Shown: positions 51,386-61,046 of the stretch, one piece after another
How the letters are laid out: every line of letters begins with the position of its first letter
Numbering within the stretch: the first letter of the stretch is position 1
Origin: Streptomyces sp. SID13031
Lineage (GTDB): Bacteria > Actinomycetota > Actinomycetes > Propionibacteriales > Kribbellaceae
Assembly: GCF_010548305.1 (NCBI RefSeq)
Contig: NZ_JAAGLV010000011.1
Span: 62,001-126,000, forward strand
DNA length: 64,000 nt
Direction: 5' to 3'
Notes under the pieces: generated by a model
The model's database searches: none
What the model was told of the DNA's origin: nothing
What the model saw: the letters and a program-made list of their open reading frames with translations, nothing else
Translations under genes and position numbers: made by a program

Positions 51386-52084
51386 ATGGGGGAAATCGTG
51401 AAACCGTTCTTCAGGGAACCCGTGTTCGTCGATCCCACTGGCAGGCGAAGCCGCCGGCTCCGCCGGGCCGGTGTGGTTGTGGTGGCTCCGACGTCCGCGT
51501 ATCTGTTGTTGATGGTGAGCAGCGTGCTGGGTGGGCCGACGATCGACACCCCGCTGCTTCCGCCGGCCGCCGCAGACAAGGCGTCGTCCGGCTCTCAGGC
51601 GGAGACGGCGGCCATTCCGGAAAGCCGCATCGACAAGCCAGGACAGCAGCCGGAGGTAGTGCGGACGGGGCAAGCAGAACGGACGGCTGTGGACGACGCT
51701 GTGCAGCCGAAGACCAAAGGGACCGCTGCCGTGGTGACAGGCGAGGCCGAGCCGCAGGCCGTGGTACGGGTGCCCGCCAAGGCCAAGCCTGCCCAGGTCG
51801 TCGTCCCGGAGCCATCCGCGACAGTCCAGCAACCGGCCAAGCAACCGGTCGTGCCGACCTCGACGCCCGATCGGCCCAAGCCGGCTCCGCCCAAGTCAGC
51901 CGCGCCCAAGCCGGCCCCGCCCAAGCCCGCCCCGCCCAAACCTGCCGTACCGAGCACCCCGGCACCTGCTGCCCGGCCGCTCGCGCCGGTGGTCGACCCG
52001 GTGATCGCGGTGGTGACGCCGGTGCTCGCGCCGGTGGTGGACCTGCTTGACGGGGTCGGAGGGCTGCTGGGCCTGGGCAGGTGA
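51386..52084 (+). CDS. Single-pass membrane protein with Pro/Lys-rich domain, partner of the deacetylase/glycosyltransferase
   Basis: 232 residues. A basic N-terminus (RRSRRLRRAG) is followed by one membrane helix (VVVVAPTSAYLLLMVSSVLG), a long Gln/Ala/Pro-rich stretch, repeats of KPAPP type (about 165-195) and a short hydrophobic C-terminus ending LLDGVGGLLGLGR. The repeats suggest a cell-wall-spanning stalk. Its stop overlaps the GTG start of the next gene, so they are made together. The start may instead be GTG 51398, which has GGGGGAA upstream. Confidence 0.72.
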   Translation: MGEIVKPFFREPVFVDPTGRRSRRLRRAGVVVVAPTSAYLLLMVSSVLGGPTIDTPLLPPAAADKASSGSQAETAAIPESRIDKPGQQPEVVRTGQAERTAVDDAVQPKTKGTAAVVTGEAEPQAVVRVPAKAKPAQVVVPEPSATVQQPAKQPVVPTSTPDRPKPAPPKSAAPKPAPPKPAPPKPAVPSTPAPAARPLAPVVDPVIAVVTPVLAPVVDLLDGVGGLLGLGR

Positions 52085-54198
52085 CTCGGCGGAGCGCCAG
52101 AGACGTACCGCTGCGGACTCACTGGATCGTCCTCACGGTCTGCTTGGTGTGCCTGGTCGCCGCACTCTTGTTGCATGGCTATACCCAGCACCTGTTCGGT
52201 ACTGCGCCGGACGCCGAGCCGCCGGACCGCACGTCGTACGCGAAGGTACCCGATGAGGTCAGCCGCGGCGGGCCGGTCATCGACGCCAGCGGAGCCGAGA
52301 TCCACACCGCCGCGCCGAAGCCGAAGACGATCGCGCTGACCTTCGACGACGGCCCGGACCCGGTCTGGACGCCACTGATCCTCGACCTGCTCCAGCAACA
52401 TGATGCCAAGGCGACCTTCTTCGTCGTCGGTGTCCAGGTCGTCGACAACCAGGAGCTGACCCGGCGGATCAATGCCGAAGGCCACCAACTCGGCCTGCAC
52501 ACCTTCACCCACGCGGATCTCGCCGCACTACCCGACTGGCGTCGCTCCTTCGAGCTGCGGCAGAGTCAGCTGATCCTGGCCGGAGCCGCCGGAGTGAGTA
52601 CGCCGCTGCTGCGGCCGCCGTACTCGTCCAAGGCCGAGGCCGTCGCCGACGAGGACTGGTCGGGGATCAGGTACGCGCGGGAGCTCGGCTACCTCACTGT
52701 GCTGACCACTCAGGACAGTGAGGACTGGCGCCGGTTGGGAGTCGACCGGATCCTCGCCAGTTCGCGACCGGCGGGCGACGCCGGACAGATCCTGCTCGTC
52801 CATGACGCCGGCGGCGACCGGAGCCAGACTGTGGCTGCCCTGGCGGTGCTGATTCCCGAACTGAAGGCACGCGGCTTCCGCTTCCAGACGGTCAGTGACA
52901 CGGTCGGGATTCCGCAGCCGGTCCGGAAGGCCACGCTCAGCGAGCGGCTGCGGGGCCTGGGGATGATCGGCGCGATCAAGCTCAGCGACACCGTCCTGCT
53001 CGTACTCACCTGGCTGCTGTACCTGGCCGGCGGTCTGAGTCTGCTCCGGGCCGTGGCAACGGTCGTGGCCGCACGCAGGCATTCCAGCACCAGATCAAAG
53101 GCCTGGCTGGATCCGGTCACTGAGCCGGTCACCGTCGTCGTACCCGCCTACAACGAGAGCGCGGGGATCGAGGCAGCTGTCCGGTCGCTGGTGGCTTCCG
53201 ATCATCCGGTCGAAGTGATCGTGATCGACGACGGTTCGACCGACGGCACGGCCGACCTGGTCGAGTCGCTGGGGCTGCCCGGAGTACGAGTGATCCGGCA
53301 GGAGAACGGGGGGAAGCCTGCCGCCCTCACGAGAGGGATCCAGGAGGCCTCGCACGAACTGGTGGTGATGGTCGACGGTGACACGGTCTTCGAACCCGAC
53401 GCGGTCCGGCTGCTCGTCCAGCCGTTCGCCGACTCGGGGATGGGCGCGGTGTCCGGCAACGCGAAGGTGGGCAACCGGGAAGGAGTGCTGGGACGCTGGC
53501 AGCACATCGAGTACGTCGTCGGCTTCAACCTCGACCGGAGGTTGTTCGACCTGGCCCGGTGCATGCCGACCGTGCCAGGAGCGATCGGAGCCTTCCGGCG
53601 GAGCGCGTTGCTGCAGGTCGGCGGGGTCACTGACGACACCTTGGCCGAGGACACGGACCTGACGATGGCGCTGTGGCGGGGTGGCTGGCGGATCGTCTAC
53701 GAGGAGCGCGCGAAGGCCTGGACCGAGGCGCCCAGTTCGCTGGGATCCCTTTGGCGGCAGCGTTATCGGTGGTGTTACGGCACACTGCAGGCAATGTGGA
53801 AACATCGGGGCGCCCTGGTGCAGCGCGGCTCGGCCGGCCGGTTCGGCCGCCGTGGTCTCGGTTTCCTGCTGGCTTTCCAGGTCCTGCTGCCGTTGCTCGC
53901 GCCGGTCGTCGACGTGTTCGCGCTGTACGGCCTGATCTTCCTCGACCCGGTGCGCGTCGCGGTCCTCTGGGTAGCCTTCGTCTCCCTGCAGGCGTTGACG
54001 AGTCTGTACGCCTTCCGGCTCGATCGGGAGCCGATCGGCCCGTTGTGGACGCTGCCACTGCAGCAGTTCGTCTACCGGCAGCTGATGTACCTCGTCGTCA
54101 TCCAGTCGGTCGTCACCGCGCTGGCCGGGTCACGACTGCGCTGGCAGCGGATGGAGCGGTACGGCAGCCTGCAGGTCCCCGCGAGTCGGTCACGCTGA
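52081..54198 (+). CDS. Bifunctional polysaccharide deacetylase/family 2 glycosyltransferase
   Basis: 705 residues from GTG 52081. A first membrane helix (about 16-35) precedes a NodB deacetylase domain (about 80-275: ALTFDDGPDPVWTP; LGLHTFTHADLAALPDW; LLRPPYSSKA). After a second helix comes a GT2 synthase domain (about 350-570: VVPAYNESAG; VIDDGSTDGTADL; MVDGDTVFEPDA; LAEDTDLTM; QRYRWCYG) and three or more C-terminal helices. It probably makes and deacetylates an N-acetylhexosamine polymer during export, like fused chitin/PNAG-type systems. The polymer is not known. Confidence 0.9.
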   Translation: MTRRSARDVPLRTHWIVLTVCLVCLVAALLLHGYTQHLFGTAPDAEPPDRTSYAKVPDEVSRGGPVIDASGAEIHTAAPKPKTIALTFDDGPDPVWTPLILDLLQQHDAKATFFVVGVQVVDNQELTRRINAEGHQLGLHTFTHADLAALPDWRRSFELRQSQLILAGAAGVSTPLLRPPYSSKAEAVADEDWSGIRYARELGYLTVLTTQDSEDWRRLGVDRILASSRPAGDAGQILLVHDAGGDRSQTVAALAVLIPELKARGFRFQTVSDTVGIPQPVRKATLSERLRGLGMIGAIKLSDTVLLVLTWLLYLAGGLSLLRAVATVVAARRHSSTRSKAWLDPVTEPVTVVVPAYNESAGIEAAVRSLVASDHPVEVIVIDDGSTDGTADLVESLGLPGVRVIRQENGGKPAALTRGIQEASHELVVMVDGDTVFEPDAVRLLVQPFADSGMGAVSGNAKVGNREGVLGRWQHIEYVVGFNLDRRLFDLARCMPTVPGAIGAFRRSALLQVGGVTDDTLAEDTDLTMALWRGGWRIVYEERAKAWTEAPSSLGSLWRQRYRWCYGTLQAMWKHRGALVQRGSAGRFGRRGLGFLLAFQVLLPLLAPVVDVFALYGLIFLDPVRVAVLWVAFVSLQALTSLYAFRLDREPIGPLWTLPLQQFVYRQLMYLVVIQSVVTALAGSRLRWQRMERYGSLQVPASRSR

Positions 54199-55014
54199 GC
54201 CGTTGAGGATGGTTCTGGCCACCAGCGCCGAGTCGTCGTTCATCGGGACGTGGCCGCAGCCGTAGAGCGGGATCATCCTTGCGCCGGGGAGTTGAAGGTG
54301 GGCTCGGGCTGCCTGGCGGGGGAGGAGGATGCGGTCGTGGGTGCCCCAGGCGATCGTGACCGGGACGTCCGGTACGTCGCCGTCGAAACTCACTCCTGAC
54401 TTGCCCAGCCGGACTACTCGGTCGAAGGCCGTTGAGGCGCGCATGGCGAGGGTTTCGGCGACTACGGCTTCGGGGCTGCGTTGGGCCGGGCGGTGGTAGA
54501 TCATGCCCGTCATCACGCGCCGGCCGGACGTAGTACGGGCCATTCGGCGGATGGTCGAGTCGGGGGTGTGTTGGGCGACCCGGCGCATGTTGACCAGGAC
54601 GTTGAGGGCCCAGGTGCGCTCGCGGGGAGTCCAGAAGCCCGCGGGGGACAAGGCGGTGACGGAGCGCACCGAGCCGAGTTGGCCGAGGCGGAGGGCGACC
54701 AGGCCGCCCATCGAGTTGCCCACGACATCGGGTTTGCCGAGGTCGAGCGCAGTACAGAACGCCTCGACCGCGAGTGCGAAGGAGTCGAGCTCATCGGGGA
54801 TCCCGGCTGGTACGTCGGGAGACTCGCCGAAACCGGGGAAGTCGAGCGCGATCACGTCGCGCGACTCGGCCAGCTGCCCGATCACCGGGTCGAACGCCTG
54901 CCGGTGGTGACCGATGCCGTGCAGGAGCAGCAGCGGCGTGCCGGCGCCCTTGCGGTCGTAGGCGATCTCCACCCCGGGAACACCGGCCACGGTCACGGTC
55001 GCAGTAGCGCTCAT
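54190..55014 (-). CDS. Alpha/beta-hydrolase
   Basis: 274 residues. LLLLHGIGHHRQAFDPV supplies the oxyanion-hole HG; the nucleophile Ser is in VVGNSMGGLVALRLG, the acid Asp in WGTHDRILLP and the His in GCGHVPMNDDSAL. It resembles hydrolases of the meta-cleavage/haloperoxidase-like group, with unknown substrate. Its 3' end overlaps the glycosyltransferase gene by 9 bases. Confidence 0.88.
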   Translation of the reverse strand: MSATATVTVAGVPGVEIAYDRKGAGTPLLLLHGIGHHRQAFDPVIGQLAESRDVIALDFPGFGESPDVPAGIPDELDSFALAVEAFCTALDLGKPDVVGNSMGGLVALRLGQLGSVRSVTALSPAGFWTPRERTWALNVLVNMRRVAQHTPDSTIRRMARTTSGRRVMTGMIYHRPAQRSPEAVVAETLAMRASTAFDRVVRLGKSGVSFDGDVPDVPVTIAWGTHDRILLPRQAARAHLQLPGARMIPLYGCGHVPMNDDSALVARTILNGSA

Positions 55015-55094
55015 GAACTCATGGTGACCCCGAGGTGGAGCCCTGTCATCGTGACATGGTCGATGTCACATAGCTGTGAAGTTTCCCCGGCCGG

Positions 55095-56057
55095 CTAGAA
55101 CGGGTCGACGTTGCTCGCCGTCACGTTGCCGACGGTCGCCTGCAGCTCGATCTCCCAGGCCTTGTTCTTGGCGAAGGACGAGTCGAACTTCGAGAACGCG
55201 CAGTCGGAGCTGAACTGGCGCCGCTTCGGGTTCCAGGCCTTGCCGGTCTTGAAGTACAGCTCGTAGGTGCCACCGATCCGGTAGACCTTGGTCGTCTTCT
55301 TGGCCTGGACGTAGACCAGCACCTGCGGCTTGCTCGGTGACTTCCCGGTGTTGACGATCGCGATGGCGACGTCGGAGGACTTGCCGTTCTTGATCAGCAG
55401 CGTGGCCGGACCGCTGGGCGCGTTCCGGACCAGGATGTCGCCGTTCGACGGGCGGGTGTCGGCCGCCTCGGGGCCGACGTCGGGCAGTGTCCGGCCGACG
55501 ATCAGCCCGAGGGACCGCAACTGGGCGACGGCGACGCTCAGCGTGGTGTTGAGCTGGCGCTGCAACGACTGGGAGACGTACGCGAGCCCGCCGCAACCGA
55601 CGTCGTCGGTGTCCCCCGCCGCCAGATTGGCCGCTGCGGCCTTCAACCGCAACTGCAGAACGCGGTTGGCGACGACGGCACGAGCCGGCGGCTTCAACGA
55701 TCCGAGTGCGATCGACTCGGCGGTCAGCGTCTGGGTCAGGTTCTCCATCGCCGCGTTCAGGCTGTCCTCGGTCTTGACCGTCCCCAGGGCGTTGATATCG
55801 CCCGCGAGCCGCTGGTCGAGCCGGATCAGCGCCGTCTGGTACTGCGCCTGGGTCAGCGGCCCGGCCGGTGCTGTCGGTGTGGGAGTCGGCGTAGGCGTTG
55901 GCGTTGGATCGAAGGTCGGATCCGACGTCGGCGCCGTGGTGGGCGCAGTGGTCGTCGGGTCCGTACTCGACAACGTCTTCTTGCCGTCCGACCCACCGCA
56001 TCCGGCCACCAGTGCCAGTGCGACGACAGCGGCGGAAATGGACAGACTTCGGCGCAT
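55095..56057 (-). CDS. Secreted lipoprotein, unknown function
   Basis: 320 residues. The signal MRRSLSISAAVVALALVAGC has a lipobox VAGC, so the Cys at about 20 is lipidated. A Thr/Pro-rich spacer with a run of PT dipeptides follows, then a helical domain (about 75-190) and a beta-rich C-terminal domain with Cys in SSDCAFSK. No family recognised. A tether-plus-domain layout fits a surface sensor or binding protein. Confidence 0.75.
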   Translation of the reverse strand: MRRSLSISAAVVALALVAGCGGSDGKKTLSSTDPTTTAPTTAPTSDPTFDPTPTPTPTPTPTAPAGPLTQAQYQTALIRLDQRLAGDINALGTVKTEDSLNAAMENLTQTLTAESIALGSLKPPARAVVANRVLQLRLKAAAANLAAGDTDDVGCGGLAYVSQSLQRQLNTTLSVAVAQLRSLGLIVGRTLPDVGPEAADTRPSNGDILVRNAPSGPATLLIKNGKSSDVAIAIVNTGKSPSKPQVLVYVQAKKTTKVYRIGGTYELYFKTGKAWNPKRRQFSSDCAFSKFDSSFAKNKAWEIELQATVGNVTASNVDPF

Positions 56058-56171
56058 GAAAGCCCCCCAGGTCTCGAGATTTATCCCCTTGTAAGAACCC
56101 TATGCGGCAAGGAGGGTCCCCGCGAGCCCATTGACCGCTTCGTGTCAGACGCGGAACCTCCCGCACCGGTT

Positions 56172-56200
56172 CCCATCGATCCGGGATCCGGATCGATGGG
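56172..56200 (-). terminator. Hairpin terminator after lysX
   Basis: A perfect 13-base stem (CCCATCGATCCGG and its complement) with a 3-base loop lies 7 bases past the lysX stop. There is no U-tract, as is common in actinomycete terminators. Confidence 0.7.
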
Positions 56201-56206
56201 TGAAGG

Positions 56207-59200
56207 TCAGTTGCGCGGGGCCGGCCGGACGAACGGGAAGGCGAGGGTGGCGCGGATGTTCTGGCCGGTGAGCATCATCATCACCCGGTCGACGCCGATG
56301 CCGAGACCGCCCGTCGGGGGCATCGCGTACTCCAGTGCGCTGAGGAAGTCCTCGTCCAGCGACATCGCTTCGGGGTCGCCGGCGGCCGCCTTGAGCGACT
56401 GCTCGGTGAGCCGTCGCCGTTGCTCGACGGGGTCGATCAGCTCCGAGTACGCCGTACCGATCTCTGCTCCGAAGGCGACCAGGTCCCAGCGTTCGGCCAG
56501 TCGCGGGTCGGTCCGGTGGGTGCGCGTCAGCGGCGACGTCTCCAACGGGAAGTCGGTGTAGAAGGTCGGCACGGTGGTCGTCGGCTCGACCAGCTCGTCG
56601 TACAGCTCCAGCACCAGCTCGCCGGGCGACAAGTCGAAGCCGGCATGGACACCGTGCTCGGCGCACAATTCACGCAAACGTTCGATCGGGGTACCGGAGT
56701 CGATCGGTACGCCGGTGGCGCGGCCGACCGCGTCGTGCACGGTGATCACCGGCCACTCGCCGGAGATGTCGATCTCGCCGTCGGCCCGTTGCACCACGGG
56801 CTTGCCGAACACCGCGGTCGCGGCCTCGATCAGCAGTTCGCGGGTGAGCTCGCGCATCACGTTGTAGTCGGCGTACGGCTGGTAGGCCTCGACCGAGGTG
56901 AACTCCGGGTTGTGCGTCGCGTCGGCGCCCTCGTTGCGGAAGTTGCGGTTCAGCTCGAAGACCTTGCCCATCCCGCCGACGCTGAGCCGCTTGAGGTACA
57001 GCTCGGGCGCGATCCTCATGAACAAGTCGGTGTCGTAGGCGTTGATGTGGGTGACGAACGGCCGCGCGTTGGCGCCACCGTGCACCGCCTGCAGCATCGG
57101 CGTCTCGACCTCGATGAATCCCCGTGACTCGAACCCGTTCCGCATCGCCCGGACCGCGGCGCTGCGGTGCTGCATCATCTGCAGCGAGTCGGGATTCATC
57201 ACCAGGTCGAGGTGCCGCTGGCGGACCCGCGCCTCCGGGTCGGTGAAGCCCTTTCGCTTGTCAGGTAAGGGATGCAGGCACTTGGCCGCCATCAGCCACT
57301 CGGTCGCCGCGATCGACAACTCGCCCCGGCGGCTGGTGACGACCTCGCCGGTGATGCTGACGTGATCGCCGATGTCGACCAGGCGGCGCCAGTTCTCGAC
57401 CGCCTCGGCGCCCGTGCTGCCGGCCGACATCATCACCTGCAGGCTGGACAAACCGTCCTGCAGCAAGGCGAAAGACAGCGCGCCGTGGTTGCGCATCCGC
57501 ATCACCCGGCCGGTGACCGAGACCTCGTGGCCGGTGTGGTGATCGGGTGGCAGGTTCTGGTGGAGGGCGCGGATCCGTTCCAGGGTTTCGGTTCGCGGTA
57601 CCGAGACCGGGTACGGATCGATGCCCTTGGCAACGAGTTCGTCGAGCTTGGCGCGCCGGATCTGCTCCTGCTCGGTGAGTTTGCGATCCGGCAGGACCGG
57701 CCGCAGCAGCTCTTGCTCCTGCTCCCGGACGGCGGCCGCGAACTGTCCGCCGTCGGCCGTCATGATCGCGTGCCGCTCGGCGGTCTCCGCGCTGTCGACC
57801 CGGGTCCACGGTCGCGGGGCGGGCAGGAAGCCCTCCGCAGTGCCGGCGGCCAGCAGCACCTGGGCCAGCGATGCGCCACGGGAGTAGCAGATCAACCGGG
57901 GGGACCAGCGCGGCAGATACTTCTCGTTGGACTGGTACAGGCTCTCCAGTTGCCAGAATCTCGACGCGGCGGTCAGCAGCGCGTTGGTGAGGCGTAGCAC
58001 CGGACCGGCGCCGACGCGCTCGGCGTCGCTGAAGATCTCCCGGAACATCGCGAAGTTCAGTGAGATGTGGTGCACGCCGAGATCGCCGCACGCCTCGACG
58101 AGCGCGTTGACCATGAACTCCATCAGGCCGTTCACGGACTCGGGATCGCGCCGCATCAGATCCAGCGACACCCCGCGCACACCCCAGGGAGCGAAGGCGA
58201 GCAGACCCCGTACCGCGTTGTTGGAGTCGCGCGCGATGACCATCACACAGCGGGCGTCGGCGGGATCGCCGAGCCGGCCGAGCGCCATCGAGAAGCCACG
58301 CTCGGTCTGCGCGCCCCGCCACCTCTCGGCGAGCCGCACGTACTCCGCGAGGGCCTCGGGGGACAGATCGCCATGCCGCACCACTTCTGCGTGGTACCCG
58401 GCTCGCTGGGCCCTGGTGACGGCCTGGCGGACCGGTCGCATGGTCCGGCCTTCGAGGGTGAAGTCGGCGACGTCGATGATCGCCTCGTCGCCCATCGCGA
58501 GCGCTCGCAGGCCGGCGTCGACGTACGCGTGCGCTGCCTCCTCGCTGGCCGACAGGACGGCCGGGGACCAGCCGTAGTTCTGGGCTTCGGCGAGCCAGCG
58601 CTGGATCGCGCCGGGCCAGGCCGCTGGATCCCCGATCGGGTCGCCGCTGGCGAGACTGACGCCGTTGACCACTCGATACGCGATCGCGGCCTGGTTGTCG
58701 GGGGCGAAGACCACTGCCTTGTCGCGCCGGGTGGCGAAGTAGCCGAGCGAGTCGCGCTCGCCGTACTCGAGCAGCAATCGGCGGACCTGGAGCTCCTCGG
58801 CCTGGCTGAGGTAGCGGACCCGTTGTACCGACCGGAGGAAGATCGCGAAGGCGACCACCAGCGAGGCGGCGGAGATCGCGCCGACGGTCAGGCCGACCCA
58901 GCCGTGCCCCTCGTGGCCGGCGCCCATCTTGCTGCGGCTCTGGCCGAGCGCGGCGATCAGCGCCCAGCCGATCTTCTCCTTCTGCCCGGTCAGCGTCCGG
59001 GGGAACGCCTGGGTCAGGCTGATGCTGACCGCGATCGAGATCAGCAGGCCGGCGATCAGCGCGCCGACCGCGAGCCGCCTGGTACCGGGGGCCAGCCGGG
59101 CCGGGAAGGCGGCGCGGATCGTCCAGAGCAGCAGCACCAGCGCGGCCACCACGACCACCTGGGCGATGGCGATCTCCAGGTCCTGCGGCTTGGCCTCGCC

Positions 59201-59560
59201 GAACTCGTCGATCAGGCCCTGGTCGCGCGGATTGGCCAGCCGGATGCTGGCGAAGCCGACCGCCGCGACGGCGGTGAGCAGCCAGAGCACCTCGAAGACC
59301 CAGAGCACCCACAGCAGCGCGGCCCGCTTGCCGCGCAGCAGCGCACTGCCGATGACGGCGAGGTAGACGGCCGAGAAGAAGGTGTGCCCGGCCGGGATGC
59401 CGAAGAAGTCGAAGGCCTGGTCGACCCGCTTCACATATGCGGGTGCGAACAGATGCAGCGGGATCGCGAGGAACGACCAGATCGAGGCGAAGACGACGAT
59501 GCGCCCGACCCAGCCGGCAGCCCGCTGCTGCCACTTCGGGATGACCTGTTCCGATGACAC
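56207..59560 (-). CDS. lysX: Bifunctional lysylphosphatidylglycerol synthetase/lysyl-tRNA synthetase
   Basis: 1117 residues from GTG 59560. The N-terminus has about six membrane helices (15-230), then a DUF2156 lysyltransferase domain (about 250-590: DNQAAIAYRVVNGVSLASGD). A soluble class II lysyl-tRNA synthetase follows: OB fold (VSVTGRVMRMRNHGALSFAL), motif 2 (LNRNFRNEGADATHNPEFTS) and motif 3 (GLGIGVDRVMMMLTG). It charges tRNA with lysine and transfers it to phosphatidylglycerol, reducing negative membrane charge and sensitivity to cationic peptides. The upstream start at 59620 is possible but would reach into the divergent gene's start. Confidence 0.94.
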   Translation of the reverse strand: MSSEQVIPKWQQRAAGWVGRIVVFASIWSFLAIPLHLFAPAYVKRVDQAFDFFGIPAGHTFFSAVYLAVIGSALLRGKRAALLWVLWVFEVLWLLTAVAAVGFASIRLANPRDQGLIDEFGEAKPQDLEIAIAQVVVVAALVLLLWTIRAAFPARLAPGTRRLAVGALIAGLLISIAVSISLTQAFPRTLTGQKEKIGWALIAALGQSRSKMGAGHEGHGWVGLTVGAISAASLVVAFAIFLRSVQRVRYLSQAEELQVRRLLLEYGERDSLGYFATRRDKAVVFAPDNQAAIAYRVVNGVSLASGDPIGDPAAWPGAIQRWLAEAQNYGWSPAVLSASEEAAHAYVDAGLRALAMGDEAIIDVADFTLEGRTMRPVRQAVTRAQRAGYHAEVVRHGDLSPEALAEYVRLAERWRGAQTERGFSMALGRLGDPADARCVMVIARDSNNAVRGLLAFAPWGVRGVSLDLMRRDPESVNGLMEFMVNALVEACGDLGVHHISLNFAMFREIFSDAERVGAGPVLRLTNALLTAASRFWQLESLYQSNEKYLPRWSPRLICYSRGASLAQVLLAAGTAEGFLPAPRPWTRVDSAETAERHAIMTADGGQFAAAVREQEQELLRPVLPDRKLTEQEQIRRAKLDELVAKGIDPYPVSVPRTETLERIRALHQNLPPDHHTGHEVSVTGRVMRMRNHGALSFALLQDGLSSLQVMMSAGSTGAEAVENWRRLVDIGDHVSITGEVVTSRRGELSIAATEWLMAAKCLHPLPDKRKGFTDPEARVRQRHLDLVMNPDSLQMMQHRSAAVRAMRNGFESRGFIEVETPMLQAVHGGANARPFVTHINAYDTDLFMRIAPELYLKRLSVGGMGKVFELNRNFRNEGADATHNPEFTSVEAYQPYADYNVMRELTRELLIEAATAVFGKPVVQRADGEIDISGEWPVITVHDAVGRATGVPIDSGTPIERLRELCAEHGVHAGFDLSPGELVLELYDELVEPTTTVPTFYTDFPLETSPLTRTHRTDPRLAERWDLVAFGAEIGTAYSELIDPVEQRRRLTEQSLKAAAGDPEAMSLDEDFLSALEYAMPPTGGLGIGVDRVMMMLTGQNIRATLAFPFVRPAPRN

Positions 59561-59618
59561 CCAGCGATCATCGCATCCCCGGCAGGCGACTTTGGTTTCG
59601 TGTGCGACTCTTTCGACC

Positions 59619-60305
59619 ATGACGGCCGTCCCCGCCCGGTTTCCGTATCGCCTGATGCGGGGTGTCCTGGTGGCCGCAGGGCTGCTCTACTGCAGCCTCT
59701 TCCTGGAGTTCCTGGCCGGTTATCCATTGGATGTCCACAACTCCTTCCTCAGCGAGCTAGGCGCCCTGGACCAGCCGACGAGCTCGTACGCGCGGGCGAT
59801 GGATCTCGGGGCCGGCGTGTTGTTGCTGCTGGCGGCGATCCTCGGCCGGCCCGCCGTGCGGATGCATCGCGACGTCGCCGGGCTGCTGATCAGCGCGGCC
59901 GTGTTCGGCGCCGGGACGCTGTTCGACGCGCTGTCGCCGATGAGCTGTGCGCCATCGGTGAGCGCGCTCTGCCGGGAGACCGAGGACAGCGGGCAGAGCG
60001 GTACGGCGCTGGTGCTGCACGAGGTCACCTCGACCGTCGCGGGGATCGGGAGTGTTGCCCTGGGCATCTTTGCCGTCCTGGTACTGCGCCGCTCGGGCTG
60101 GGGTGGCGTCTGGGGCAGTGTGGTCGCCGGGCTGGCCGCCGCCGTCGCCGTCACGCAGGCCTGGCTGGGGATCGAGACGGGCCTGGAGGTCCTGACCGGC
60201 AACGATCTGCATCCGCCGGGGATCCTGCAACGCGTGTCGGTGGCACTGGTTTGCTTAATGCTGGCGACATTGCTGCCCGGTCTGAGGCAGGCTTTCACCC
60301 GATGA
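59619..60305 (+). CDS. DUF998 family membrane protein
   Basis: 228 residues with six predicted helices. HNSFLSELGALDQPTSSYAR and the pattern of helices fit DUF998. FDALSPMSCAPSVSALCRET is an external loop with two Cys that could form a disulfide. The function is unknown. It is divergent from lysX and overlaps the next hydrolase gene by four bases (ATGA). Confidence 0.8.
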   Translation: MTAVPARFPYRLMRGVLVAAGLLYCSLFLEFLAGYPLDVHNSFLSELGALDQPTSSYARAMDLGAGVLLLLAAILGRPAVRMHRDVAGLLISAAVFGAGTLFDALSPMSCAPSVSALCRETEDSGQSGTALVLHEVTSTVAGIGSVALGIFAVLVLRRSGWGGVWGSVVAGLAAAVAVTQAWLGIETGLEVLTGNDLHPPGILQRVSVALVCLMLATLLPGLRQAFTR

Positions 60306-61045
60306 GTACCAGTTGGGTTCTGCTGCCGGGGCTGGCCGAGGCTCCCGAGGAGTTCGGCGAGGTCCTCGCCCTGCTGTCCGGCAGAGAGCTTCGGGTGATC
60401 GACCCCTGGCTCACACCGGTGACCGCGCCGGTCTCGCAGTTGCGGAGCGGGATGACGCTGCCGGTGGGGCTGCTCGGGCACTCGATCGGTGGCCTCGCGG
60501 CGTTGCGATGGACGCTCGCCCATCCCGACGAGGTCGACCGGCTCGTCCTGATCGACTCCAGCCTCACCTCGGAGACCGGCTGGCGATGGCTCTACCCGGG
60601 CACCCGGGGTGATCGGGTGGTCCGGTCGGTACTACGGGGGCTGGCGCGGATCGGCGTACCGGCCCTGCTCGGTACTGCGGCGCGACGGGTGTTCATCCGC
60701 GTCGGGAGCATGCGGAACAACGACCGGCTCTCGAAGGCGACGGCGCGCTCCCGGTACGCCGCGGCCGGGTCGTGGTTGCTGTTCTGGGACGAGCTGAGCG
60801 GTAGCTGGGCGCTCGCGGCCGAGGTCGCGCGGCTGCTGGAGTCTCCGCCGGCCGTCATGCCACCCACGGTGGTCCTGGTGGCGACAGGCGGCAGCTCCCG
60901 CTTCACCGCCAACAGCTGGCTCGCCGGTCAGCGAGCCCTGGCAGCCAAGCTCAACGCCACTGTCGAAGTACTGCCCGACTCAGCACACCTGGTCCACCTC
61001 GACCGCCCCGACGCCATCGCCAAGGCCGTCACCAGCCTCGCCTGA
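60302..61045 (+). CDS. Alpha/beta-hydrolase
   Basis: 247 residues from ATG 60302. WVLLPGLAEAPEEFGEVLAL starts the fold; the nucleophile elbow is LLGHSIGGLAALRW and the terminal His is in PDSAHLVHLDRP. The small cap carries RVFIRVGSMRNN. The substrate is unknown. Coupling to the DUF998 protein suggests a membrane-linked or lipid role, which is inference. It ends one base before the ROK gene's stop on the other strand. Confidence 0.85.
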   Translation: MSTSWVLLPGLAEAPEEFGEVLALLSGRELRVIDPWLTPVTAPVSQLRSGMTLPVGLLGHSIGGLAALRWTLAHPDEVDRLVLIDSSLTSETGWRWLYPGTRGDRVVRSVLRGLARIGVPALLGTAARRVFIRVGSMRNNDRLSKATARSRYAAAGSWLLFWDELSGSWALAAEVARLLESPPAVMPPTVVLVATGGSSRFTANSWLAGQRALAAKLNATVEVLPDSAHLVHLDRPDAIAKAVTSLA

Positions 61046-61046
61046 G

